Assembly: GCA_023231425.1 (NCBI GenBank)
Contig: JALNVI010000048.1
Span: 1-21,349, forward strand
Source: Desulforhopalus sp.
GTDB lineage: Bacteria > Desulfobacterota > Desulfobulbia > Desulfobulbales > Desulfocapsaceae
Direction of reading: 5' to 3'
Length of the DNA stretch: 21,349 bases
The position numbers and the translations under genes are program-made. Shown piece after piece: positions 7,580-14,880 of the stretch; within the stretch, counting starts at the first letter, position 1, and each line of letters begins with the position of its first letter. The notes under the pieces were generated by a model, which did not search any database, was not told the DNA's origin, and was given only the letters and a program-made list of their open reading frames with translations.

Positions 7580-8157
7580 TGCCCCACCCTCTTCCAGAAG
7601 AATTCAGTCCCTCTGTCATTTATAAGCTGCAATGCCTTCGGAAAGGCCTCGCATTCAGCGGCAAAGACTTTACCGGCGATGGAGTCCGCATCGTCGTCCC
7701 AGTCGAGTTGTACTGCCTGTTGCCAGATAATCGGTCCGTCATCGAAATGATCGTTGGCAAAATGAACCGTGCAGCCGCTGACCATGCAGCCCTTCGCCCG
7801 CACAGCCTCATGCACATGATGGCCATAGAAACCTGCGCCGCAGAAACTCGGAATCAGCGAGGGATGAATGTTGACCACTGCCCGTTTCATCTCAGCAGGC
7901 GGTTGATAGAGCTTTATGAATCCTGCAAGACAGATGACATCCACCTCGAAATCCGCAAGAATACGGTTAATCGACTCGCTGTCCCCGGCATAGAATGACG
8001 GATAACCATAGTTCCGCGCCTTATCTATGCCCAGGACATCAGCCACATTGGAGATCACCACTTCAATGCGGCAATCAAGATTCTTTTGCTCAATATGCTG
8101 GTGGAAATTGTCCAGCGTTCGTCCGCTTCCCGAGAGAAGCACTGCAATTTTCAGCAT
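7576..8157 (-). CDS. purN: Phosphoribosylglycinamide formyltransferase
   Basis: Transfers a formyl group from 10-formyltetrahydrofolate to GAR, the third step of purine synthesis. From the ATG at 8155-8157 it has 193 residues, begins LKIAVLLSGSGRTL and is preceded by GTGAGG; a longer frame from 8196 would run into the upstream gene. The catalytic Asn96, His98 (NIHPSLIP) and Asp140 (DDGPII) are present. The segment FCGAGFYGHHVHEAV after the catalytic motif is the form seen in one branch of PurN rather than the E. coli form. It follows the IMP cyclohydrolase gene by seven bases. Confidence 0.93.
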   Translation of the reverse strand: MLKIAVLLSGSGRTLDNFHQHIEQKNLDCRIEVVISNVADVLGIDKARNYGYPSFYAGDSESINRILADFEVDVICLAGFIKLYQPPAEMKRAVVNIHPSLIPSFCGAGFYGHHVHEAVRAKGCMVSGCTVHFANDHFDDGPIIWQQAVQLDWDDDADSIAGKVFAAECEAFPKALQLINDRGTEFFWKRVGQ

Positions 8158-8164
8158 GGGCGCC

Positions 8165-8782
8165 TCACTTTTCGTCAAACTGCTCGGAGTTGACATTCAC
8201 ATTCTTGAGCCAGTTGGAGATGGCGGTGTCGTAGGCTGCGGTCAGGGCAAAAACCTTGCGCATCAGATAAAAACGGGTACGCAGCGTAGTACCGCTGTTC
8301 ATTTTCAGTTCGTCAAGGATAAGCGGATAATCTTCAGGATCAACCACCACCGTCACATCACGGAAATTCTTTGCCGCAGCGCGGAGCATGGACGGCCCGC
8401 CGATATCAATATTTTCAATGGCATCTTCAAGGGAACATTTCGGATCGGCCACCGTCTTTTCAAAGGCGTAGAGGTTAACCACGATCATGTCGATATTTTT
8501 CAGACCGTGCTCAGCACACTCCCGCTGATGTTCAGGATTGGCACGTTGATTGAGGATACCGCCATGCACCCGCGGATGAAGGGTTTTCACCCGGCCGTCA
8601 AGGAGCTCGGGAAAGCCGGTAAATTCGGCCACGTCCATCACCGTAAGACCCGCACCCCGCAGCTTTTTCGCCGTGCCTCCGGTGGAGAGAATTTCGATTC
8701 CGAAGGAAACCAGTTTCTTTGCAAAATCTTCAATTCCCGACTTATCAGTCAGGCTGATAATTGCCCGTTCTATCTTTGCCAT
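8165..8782 (-). CDS. Stand-alone IMP cyclohydrolase (N-terminal domain of PurH)
   Basis: Matches the MGS-like IMP cyclohydrolase half of PurH from end to end: LTDKSGI (11-17), STGGT (33-37), GRVKTLHPRVHGG (63-75), ENIDIGGPSMLRAAAKN (123-139) and TAAYD near 191-195. It closes FAICAR to IMP, the last step of purine synthesis. It stops at 205 residues, whereas PurH is usually about 510-530 residues with a C-terminal AICAR transformylase. No remnant of that second domain lies in the seven bases before purN, so this looks like a genuine single-domain protein rather than a fresh truncation. GGAG lies just before the ATG. The transformylase must be encoded elsewhere. Confidence 0.92.
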   Translation of the reverse strand: MAKIERAIISLTDKSGIEDFAKKLVSFGIEILSTGGTAKKLRGAGLTVMDVAEFTGFPELLDGRVKTLHPRVHGGILNQRANPEHQRECAEHGLKNIDMIVVNLYAFEKTVADPKCSLEDAIENIDIGGPSMLRAAAKNFRDVTVVVDPEDYPLILDELKMNSGTTLRTRFYLMRKVFALTAAYDTAISNWLKNVNVNSEQFDEK

Positions 8783-8797
8783 GCTTCACTCCATGTA

Positions 8798-9193
8798 TTA
8801 ATTTTTACGAATGAATTCTCGAATCTTTCTGCGATTTCGCTTATCCGGCCGTCCGGCCGACTCCGAGATTCCGGCATTGGCCATCCTGCGCATCTCTCTC
8901 TGCTCTTCCCGCGCCCTGATACTCTCTTCGGACTCCTCATACAACTGCCGGGCCATGGTCGCCGCGCCGCGCCGTTCGGAGAGGGCAAGCACAGAGACAT
9001 GATACTCGGAGGTCCCGATGGTGATGGTCATGCTATCCCCCGCTTCCACGGCGCGGGCAGCCTTCACCCGGTTCCCGTTGAGATGAACCTTTCCCCCGGT
9101 CACAGCCTTTACGGCCAGCGAACGGGTTTTGAAAAAACGTGCAGCCCACAACCACTTGTCAATACGGACGGAGCTCAATTCCTTTTCAGTCAT
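8798..9193 (-). CDS. hslR: S4-domain RNA-binding heat-shock protein, Hsp15 family
   Basis: Small 131-residue protein with an N-terminal S4 RNA-binding domain (VRIDKWLWAARFFKTRSLAVKA) followed by VHLNGNRVKAARAVEAGD. Its strongly charged C-terminal tail is rich in Arg, Lys and Glu. Hsp15 of E. coli binds stalled 50S subunits carrying nascent chains after heat shock. It is the first gene of the minus-strand run, 15 bases before the IMP cyclohydrolase gene, and is divergent from folE2. The G-rich sequence before its ATG (GGGGGGCAGGACT) can serve as ribosome-binding site. Family is clear; exact function is inferred. Confidence 0.9.
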   Translation of the reverse strand: MTEKELSSVRIDKWLWAARFFKTRSLAVKAVTGGKVHLNGNRVKAARAVEAGDSMTITIGTSEYHVSVLALSERRGAATMARQLYEESEESIRAREEQREMRRMANAGISESAGRPDKRNRRKIREFIRKN

Positions 9194-9330
9194 AGTCCTG
9201 CCCCCCGGTCAGAGATTGATAAAACCCTTTAGAATACACGGAACGAAAGTGAAAAGCATGCCAAATTCCCAACACGCTCTGCGGAAAAAATGATTGTCGA
9301 TCACCCGGGAACGGGGTAATTAAACTCCCC

Positions 9331-10080
9331 ATGAACACTGAAACCATGAACATCAGCACCGTCGGCCTCTCTGATCTGCAGACCCCCGTTCAGGTGCGCC
9401 AGAGGGGCGGTGGCCTGCAGCACACCATCGCCACGATCTCCATGCACGCTGAACTGCGCGAAGGAGCAGGAACAGACTATGTTGACCACGCCAGGGTGCT
9501 CATTGGCGAGTCCCTCGATAATATCTCCATCCAGAGTTTTCGGGAACTGCTCCCGCGCCTGCAGGAGGAACTCTGTGCCCGCAGCGTTCGCCTGTCAATG
9601 GAGTTCCCGTGGTTTATCGACAAGCAGGCCCCCGTCACCGGCACCCACAGCCTGATGGATTACAAGGTCAGCTTTTCTGGCGGCATTGGCGAAGATTCTG
9701 GATTCATCCTCGGCGTCACTGTGCCAGTTACCACCCTCTGTCCCTGTTCCAAAGAGATCAGCGACGCCGGTGCGCACAATCAGCGGGCGGAGGTGAAACT
9801 CAATGTCCGCTTCAAAAAATTCATCTGGGCGGAAGAGCTTATTGAGCTGGTGGAAGCCTGTGGCTCCTGCGAGCTTTACTCCCTGCTCAAACGTCCCGAC
9901 GAGAAATATGTGACGGAACGGGCCTACAATAATCCAATGTTTGTGGAAGACGTGGTGCGCAAGGTGGCTGAAACAGCACTGCGCCACGAGGAGATCACCT
10001 GGTTCACCGCCAGCGCGGAGAGCTTTGAGTCGATTCACAACCACAGCGCCTACGCCTATGTTGAAAGCGATGATCTGTAA
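9331..10080 (+). CDS. folE2: GTP cyclohydrolase FolE2
   Basis: Type IB GTP cyclohydrolase, converting GTP to dihydroneopterin triphosphate for folate (and often queuosine) synthesis. It is unrelated in sequence to classical FolE and works with metals other than zinc. The 249 residues include CPCSKEISD (137-145) with the catalytic cysteine, the NPMFVEDVVR block (201-210) with the metal-binding glutamate, and the terminal SFESIHNHSAYA. The ATG lacks a good ribosome-binding site; an ATG 15 bases further on is a possible alternative. It is divergent from hslR. I saw no zinc-repressor box in the 137-base spacer. It supplies the folate pathway on which PurN depends. Confidence 0.95.
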   Translation: MNTETMNISTVGLSDLQTPVQVRQRGGGLQHTIATISMHAELREGAGTDYVDHARVLIGESLDNISIQSFRELLPRLQEELCARSVRLSMEFPWFIDKQAPVTGTHSLMDYKVSFSGGIGEDSGFILGVTVPVTTLCPCSKEISDAGAHNQRAEVKLNVRFKKFIWAEELIELVEACGSCELYSLLKRPDEKYVTERAYNNPMFVEDVVRKVAETALRHEEITWFTASAESFESIHNHSAYAYVESDDL

Positions 10081-10115
10081 AAAACCCGAGAAACCGACAT
10101 CCTGTACGACACCGC

Positions 10116-10334
10116 TTACAAGCCTCCAAACCCGGAGAATTTTTTGCGAAACTCGCCGTTCTCCTTCTCCCCGGCAAGCATGCGCCGCAATATTGCCAGC
10201 TCTTTCTCAGCCATCTGGAGCTCCCGACGCAGCGAGTCTTCCTGCTCCGGCGCTGTCGCCTCCAGCTTTTTATTCAGTGTCTCCACCGCTTGTACCGCCT
10301 TATAGACATCCCTGGCCAGCGCCCGTATTGACAT
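10116..10334 (-). CDS. Small coiled-coil protein of unknown function
   Basis: A 72-residue reading frame not recognised as a named family. It starts with a strong GGGAGACGGA ribosome-binding site five bases before ATG. The sequence is highly charged (Lys, Glu, Arg) with regularly spaced Leu, Ala and Val through residues 8-55, which suggests one or two helices forming a coiled coil, and ends FSGFGGL. There is no signal peptide, membrane segment or cysteine. It is a single gene convergent with folE2 and divergent from pncB. The good start site and clean composition make it probably real, but no role can be given. Confidence 0.7.
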   Translation of the reverse strand: MSIRALARDVYKAVQAVETLNKKLEATAPEQEDSLRRELQMAEKELAILRRMLAGEKENGEFRKKFSGFGGL

Positions 10335-10468
10335 TCCGTCTCCCTTTTTCAGTGATTTTTTTCAAACTTCTTGCACAATAACAGAGTATCCCCCATGGTA
10401 AACAAAAATACCACTCTCTCCGGGACTTTCATCAGGGAGACAACTCCCCAACTTCAAAACACAATTCA

Positions 10469-11926
10469 ATGAATTCCAGAAATCTCTCCATGCTCTCTGA
10501 TTTCTACCAGTTCAGCATGGCGTACGGTTATTTTCGCAAAGGGTATCGTGACAAAAACGTCTATTTCGATATGTTTTTCCGCTCCATCCCGGATAACGGT
10601 GGTTATGTCATTGTCGCGGGGCTGGAGCAGGTCATTGATTATATCCAGAATCTCAGCTTCTCGGAAGAAGATCTGGAGCTGCTGCACAGTAAAGGGATAA
10701 ACGATTCCGGTTTCCTCGACTACCTGCGCAATTTCACCTGGCGCGGTGACATCTACGCCATGCCGGAGGGCAGCATCGCCTTTCCCTACGAGCCTCTGGT
10801 TACGGTGTGTGCGCCGGTAATCGACGCCCAGATCATCGAGACCATGGTGCTGCTCACCATCAACCACCAGTCTCTCATCGCCACAAAGACCAGCCGTATC
10901 GTCCGGGCCGCCGAAGGACGCGGCGTGATGGAGTTCGGGGCCCGTCGTGCCCAGGGACCGGATGCCGCCATTTATGGTGCCCGCGCGGCGTGGATCGGCG
11001 GAGCAATCGGAACCTCCACCCTGCTCGTCGAAAAGATGTTTGGCATGCCCGCCCTCGGCACCATGGCGCACAGCTGGGTGCAGCTCGCCCCCTCAGAATA
11101 TGAGGCCTTCAAAGACTATACCGAACAGTACCCGGATAACTGTGTCCTGCTCGTAGACACCTACAACACCCTGAAATCGGGTGTGCCCAACGCTATCAAA
11201 GTTTTTGATGAGGTGCTGACCCCTCTCGGCAAGAGGCCGAAAGGCATCCGTCTCGACTCCGGCGACCTCGCGTGGATCTCCAAACAGGCACGGAAAATGC
11301 TCGACGCAGCGGGATATCCCGACTGTAAAATCATCGCCTCCAACAGCCTTGATGAAACCGTCATTGCATCACTCATTCAGCAGGATGCTCCGCTGGACAC
11401 TTTTGGTGTGGGAGAAAACCTGATCACCGCCAAATCCTGCCCGGTATTCGGCGGGGTCTATAAACTGGCCGGGATTGAGGAACAGGGGAAAATAATCCCA
11501 AAAATCAAGATCAGTGAAGACATTGCCAAGATAACCAATCCCTCTTTTAAAAAGACCCTCCGCTTTTACGACCGCGAGAACGACCATGCCCTCGCAGATC
11601 TCATCATGTTGAAGCAAGAAGAGATAGCAGAAGATAAACCCTGCACGATTTTTCATCCGCAGTATCCCTGGAAAACCAGAACGCTGGAGAACTTCCGGGT
11701 GAAAGAGCTGCAGGTACCTGTTTTCCTCGCTGGAGAGCTGGTCTATAAAAACCCGACCCTGCCAGAAATCTGCAAAAATGCCCAGACAGAGATGGCAACC
11801 CTGCCGGAAGAAATTCTGCGGCTGGTCAATCCTCATATTTACACCGTCGATCTTTCACAGAAGCTGTGGAACATGAAAATGGAACTGCTTGAGCAGAAAA
11901 ATCCAAACGGGCAAAGCAATCACTGA
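10469..11926 (+). CDS. pncB: Nicotinate phosphoribosyltransferase
   Basis: Makes nicotinate mononucleotide from nicotinate, PRPP and ATP in NAD salvage (Preiss-Handler route). The protein has 485 residues. The N-terminal LSDFYQFSMAYGYF, the central EFGARRAQGPDAA block, GTMAHSWV and the PRPP region with IRLDSGDL are all as expected in the family. No clear ribosome-binding site precedes the ATG at 10469; the ATG at 10490 is an alternative start with equally weak context. The stop is only five bases from the stop of the convergent trhP-like gene. CinA/PncC, encoded further right, can also yield the same product from NMN. Confidence 0.95.
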   Translation: MNSRNLSMLSDFYQFSMAYGYFRKGYRDKNVYFDMFFRSIPDNGGYVIVAGLEQVIDYIQNLSFSEEDLELLHSKGINDSGFLDYLRNFTWRGDIYAMPEGSIAFPYEPLVTVCAPVIDAQIIETMVLLTINHQSLIATKTSRIVRAAEGRGVMEFGARRAQGPDAAIYGARAAWIGGAIGTSTLLVEKMFGMPALGTMAHSWVQLAPSEYEAFKDYTEQYPDNCVLLVDTYNTLKSGVPNAIKVFDEVLTPLGKRPKGIRLDSGDLAWISKQARKMLDAAGYPDCKIIASNSLDETVIASLIQQDAPLDTFGVGENLITAKSCPVFGGVYKLAGIEEQGKIIPKIKISEDIAKITNPSFKKTLRFYDRENDHALADLIMLKQEEIAEDKPCTIFHPQYPWKTRTLENFRVKELQVPVFLAGELVYKNPTLPEICKNAQTEMATLPEEILRLVNPHIYTVDLSQKLWNMKMELLEQKNPNGQSNH

Positions 11927-11931
11927 GGGTG

Positions 11932-13179
11932 TCACACATCCCGGTTGCGGCGGAAGATCCCCAGCGGCTCTACCACAACCGGATGCTCCAGTTCCAAAAA
12001 GAGCCGATTCCCCGGATTGGCCTTCTCCATCACCTCCCCCTCTTCGTTACGCAGAGCAACAAGTTTCACCACCTGCCTTTCAGCAAATGCCCTGCCCATA
12101 TATTCAATTTCCTCACCGGGAAATACAGTGTTCCGCATCTCTACAAACGGCTGTTCCCCTGCTTTGCGCACCACCGCAATCGGCTCATAGACCTGCTCCA
12201 TGCGCGAGGAATCGTAGATCATCTCCGAACTGCCAGGCCGCCCCTTGATGAAATTTTCCGTCGTCCCCCGTGTGCCGAGACTGGAGACCTCCTCCATCAG
12301 ATATCCCGGCATCTTGATCAGCTCGGGTAGATCCCAGGCAGACTCGGGCAGCGCGGCAAGGTAATCCAGCGCGGCACGGTAGGCCCGCACCACACCTCCC
12401 ACATAAAAGATGGACTTCATCCGCCCTTCAATCTTCAGGGAATCAGCTCCTGCCGCCACCAGTTGCGGCAGCATCTCAAGCAGGCAGAGATCACGAGAGT
12501 TGAAGATATAGGTGCCGCGTTCATCCTCCTCTACGGGATAATACTCACCGGGCCGCTTCTCCTCCATCAGCGCATAATTAAAGCGGCAGGGATGGGCACA
12601 GGCACCGTGGTTGGCATCACGACCGGTGAGATAGCTGGAGAGCATGCAGCGACCAGAATAAGAAATGCAGAGGGCACCGTGAATAAAAATTTCCAGCTCA
12701 CAGTCGACGCCGGCACGGACTCCGCAAATTTCCTTCAACGACAACTCCCTCGCGAGATTGAGACGGACAACGCCCTGTTCCTGCCAGAAGCGTGCTGACT
12801 CCATATTGGTGACGTTGGCCTGCGTAGAGAGATGCACCGGCAGTTGCGGGACCTCTCTCCTGGCAACAGCGAGAACACCGGGATCCGCAATAATTACTCC
12901 GTCCACGCCAAGCCCGGCAATTTCATGGAGATATTCAGCCAGACCGATAAAGTCCTGATTGTGGGCAAAGATATTGACCGTCACATAAACCTTTGCTCCG
13001 GCCCCATGGGCAAAGGCTATCCCCTCCGCCATCTCCTTTTCAGTAAAATTCCCGGCCCGCGCCCGCAGACCATACTGCTTTCCGGCAAGATAAATGGCAT
13101 CAGCACCGTAGTGTATGGCAGTGACAAGTTTCTCAAGATTGCCCGCAGGGGCAAGAAGTTCGGGTATTTTAATTGGCAT
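11932..13179 (-). CDS. trhP: U32-family tRNA hydroxylation protein, TrhP-like
   Basis: The 415-residue protein begins IPELLAPAGNLEKLVTAIHYGADA and carries the U32 signature ELEIFIHGALCISYSGRC. The four cysteines at 171, 178, 194 and 198 match the expected iron-sulfur ligands. TrhP (YegQ) makes 5-hydroxyuridine at tRNA position 34, using prephenate. Length and the absence of the extra central domain distinguish it from the longer U32 protein at 4846. It is divergent from mnmA, whose product thiolates the same tRNA position. Its start is ATG with little ribosome-binding sequence. The U32 assignment is firm; TrhP rather than another short U32 protein is likely. Confidence 0.87.
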   Translation of the reverse strand: MPIKIPELLAPAGNLEKLVTAIHYGADAIYLAGKQYGLRARAGNFTEKEMAEGIAFAHGAGAKVYVTVNIFAHNQDFIGLAEYLHEIAGLGVDGVIIADPGVLAVARREVPQLPVHLSTQANVTNMESARFWQEQGVVRLNLARELSLKEICGVRAGVDCELEIFIHGALCISYSGRCMLSSYLTGRDANHGACAHPCRFNYALMEEKRPGEYYPVEEDERGTYIFNSRDLCLLEMLPQLVAAGADSLKIEGRMKSIFYVGGVVRAYRAALDYLAALPESAWDLPELIKMPGYLMEEVSSLGTRGTTENFIKGRPGSSEMIYDSSRMEQVYEPIAVVRKAGEQPFVEMRNTVFPGEEIEYMGRAFAERQVVKLVALRNEEGEVMEKANPGNRLFLELEHPVVVEPLGIFRRNRDV

Positions 13180-13312
13180 GGTGATTTTACTGAAAGAGGA
13201 TAAGGATGCGGATTTTCGTTAGGAGCCAGGGGGAAAGATAGGTGCTCAAGGTTCGTTATACAATCTTTTTTCAACTTTTTCCTGACACAGGGAAAAGATA
13301 TAATTGTAATCA

Positions 13313-13486
13313 GGACCCCTTGAATAATCGCCCATCTTCTTCGTTCCAGTAAAAAATTTATCCTCCAACAAAGCGAGGAACGAGACGTCGAGATAAGCGC
13401 TATACGTCGAGATCAAAGTTATGCCTGTGGTAAATTCCCTCCTGTGCCTCGAATATGAACGAAATACAAGCTGTTTCAAGGTATCC
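13313..13486 (-). repeat. Interspersed MITE-like element, copy B
   Basis: About 174 bases in the opposite orientation to copies A and E. The ends are GGACCCCTTGAATAATCGCCC-like on the left and TTTCAAGGTATCC on the right, so they form imperfect terminal inverted repeats. Inside are the shared core (AACAAAGCGAGGAACGAG) and TGTGCCTCGAATATGAACG. An extra near-repeat of ACGTCGAGAT flanks the segment 13383-13413. Confidence 0.85.
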
Positions 13487-13544
13487 ACGGGTTGATCTGT
13501 TTTTGCCTTCCTTCGCGTTCTTCGCGGTGAAAAAAAACACACCC

Positions 13545-13573
13545 TTGACGGAAAAATACAGCAAATTTATCTT
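13545..13573 (+). promoter_or_regulatory. Candidate sigma70 promoter of mnmA
   Basis: TTGACG (13545-13550) is separated by 17 bases from TATCTT (13568-13573). Five of six -35 bases and four of six -10 bases match consensus. It would start the mnmA-mtaB-cinA-recA run about 75 bases before the mnmA ATG. A TATACT word at about 13615 is another possible -10. Confidence 0.45.
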
Positions 13574-13654
13574 AGACCACTTTCCTTTCCAACGTGCGGC
13601 AGGTAGAATGTCTTTATACTATAGCACATCCATCTTCTACCCTCCACTATCCCC

Positions 13655-14782
13655 ATGAGCATCCATCAGCCCGGCCAGATCACAGGCATCGCCATGAGCG
13701 GCGGCGTAGACTCCACCGCCACAGCCCTTATCCTGAAAGAGAAATACGGTACAGAAAATCTGCGCGGTTTCTTTATGCGCCTTGCCCAGCCCGATTTCGA
13801 ACAGCAGCTCGAGAGAGTGCAGCAGGTTGCGGAGCGGGTAGGAGTCGAGCTGCGCGTTATCGACCTTTCCGCCGCTTTTGAAGAGAACGTTGTCTCCTAC
13901 TTCGCCAACAGCTATTTCAGTGGCCGCACACCCAATCCCTGCGTCATCTGTAACCTGAAAATCAAGTTCGGTCTTTTTCTTGATGCCATGATTGCCGCCG
14001 GGGTGGACACAATCGCCACCGGGCACTACGCCAGACTGCTCCACGGCACGCCCTGCCGTCTGCTGATGGGTGTCGATCAACGCAAGGATCAGAGTTATTT
14101 CCTCGCCCGTCTCCGTCAGCAGCAACTCGGCCGGGTGATCTTTCCCCTTGGCGAGATGGCAAAGAGTGATATCTACGATTTCGTCGAGGCACACGGTTTC
14201 ACAGACTTCCGCGGCAAAGAGAGCCAGGACATCTGTTTCCTTGAAAATATCAGCGTCAGCACTTTTCTTGAGGATCGGCGGGACACTGCCCCTTCCGGCG
14301 TCATTATCGATACCGAAGGCAACGAGCTGGGACGCCACGCCGGAGTCCACCGCTACACCATCGGTCAGCGACGGGGACTTGGTATCGCCAGCTCTGCACC
14401 TCTCTATGTCATCGCCCTCGATATGGAGAAAAATGAGGTAATTGTCGGGCGGGACAGGGATTTGCTGTGCAGTGAAATTAAGCTGGCCGAAATACAGTGG
14501 TTCAGCGGAGAGGTTCCGGTTGAGGGCGAATACCTGGCCAAAATCCGCTACACCCACCGTGGGGCCCCTGCCCGCCTCACCCTGAATGGCAACAACTGCG
14601 GCCGGTTACTCTTTTCTGAGCCGCAGCGGGCCGTTACCCCAGGGCAGTTTGCTGTCCTTTACAACGGGGAAGAGGTTATCGGCTCGGGAGTCATTCAACA
14701 GGGGACATCGAATAATCACTCAGCCATCGTTACAGTCAAAAATTTATCCTCCGACAAAGCGAGGAACAAGACGTCGAGGTAG
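13655..14782 (+). CDS. mnmA: tRNA-specific 2-thiouridylase MnmA
   Basis: Adenylates and thiolates U34 of the Lys, Glu and Gln tRNAs in the cytosol. The PP-loop SGGVDS is at 15-20, the catalytic cysteines at 99 (in PNPCVICNLKIKFG) and 194 (in SQDICFL), and the conserved GHYAR near 123 and KDQSYFL near 144. The barrel domains follow to about residue 349. The last 26 or so residues, from GTSNNHS on, are translated from interspersed element C and have no family counterpart. The stop codon also belongs to the element. Active-site parts are untouched, so the enzyme is probably functional. There is no obvious ribosome-binding site. Confidence 0.95.
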   Translation: MSIHQPGQITGIAMSGGVDSTATALILKEKYGTENLRGFFMRLAQPDFEQQLERVQQVAERVGVELRVIDLSAAFEENVVSYFANSYFSGRTPNPCVICNLKIKFGLFLDAMIAAGVDTIATGHYARLLHGTPCRLLMGVDQRKDQSYFLARLRQQQLGRVIFPLGEMAKSDIYDFVEAHGFTDFRGKESQDICFLENISVSTFLEDRRDTAPSGVIIDTEGNELGRHAGVHRYTIGQRRGLGIASSAPLYVIALDMEKNEVIVGRDRDLLCSEIKLAEIQWFSGEVPVEGEYLAKIRYTHRGAPARLTLNGNNCGRLLFSEPQRAVTPGQFAVLYNGEEVIGSGVIQQGTSNNHSAIVTVKNLSSDKARNKTSR

Positions 14783-14869
14783 CGTTAGACTCCGGAATCA
14801 AAGAGAGCTGAAAGAAATCTCCTTCTGTGCCTCGAATATGAACGAAAAACAAGGTTCTTCAAGGTCCCC
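14701..14869 (-). repeat. Interspersed MITE-like element, copy C, fused to mnmA
   Basis: About 169 bases bounded by GGGGACATCGAATAA and TTCTTCAAGGTCCCC, imperfect inverted repeats. It contains TTTATCCTCCGACAAAGCGAGGAA and GCCTCGAATATGAACG as in copy B. The left 80 bases are translated as the mnmA C-terminus, and the rest fills the mnmA-mtaB spacer up to 11 bases before the mtaB ATG. Confidence 0.87.
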
Positions 14870-14880
14870 ATAAGAGAAAT

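Larger units (their letters stand above)
13180..13654. other. Spacer between trhP and mnmA
   Basis: 475 bases without a gene. It contains interspersed element B (13313-13486) and, at about 13509-13530, the motif CGCGAAGAACGCGAAGGA on the minus strand, similar to CGAAG-type intergenic repeats seen in many unrelated genomes. The mnmA promoter candidate lies further right. The reading frame at 13246-13542 runs through element B and is not a gene in my view. Confidence 0.7.

Noticed and set aside
9311..9330. GGGG...CCCC hairpin directly before the folE2 ATG
   Set aside because: Four base pairs with a ten-base loop is too weak to claim a regulatory role.
13246..13542. A 98-codon minus-strand frame in the trhP-mnmA spacer
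   Set aside because: Nearly all of it is interspersed element B plus a CGAAG-type repeat. It has no ribosome-binding site, so I treat it as repeat DNA.
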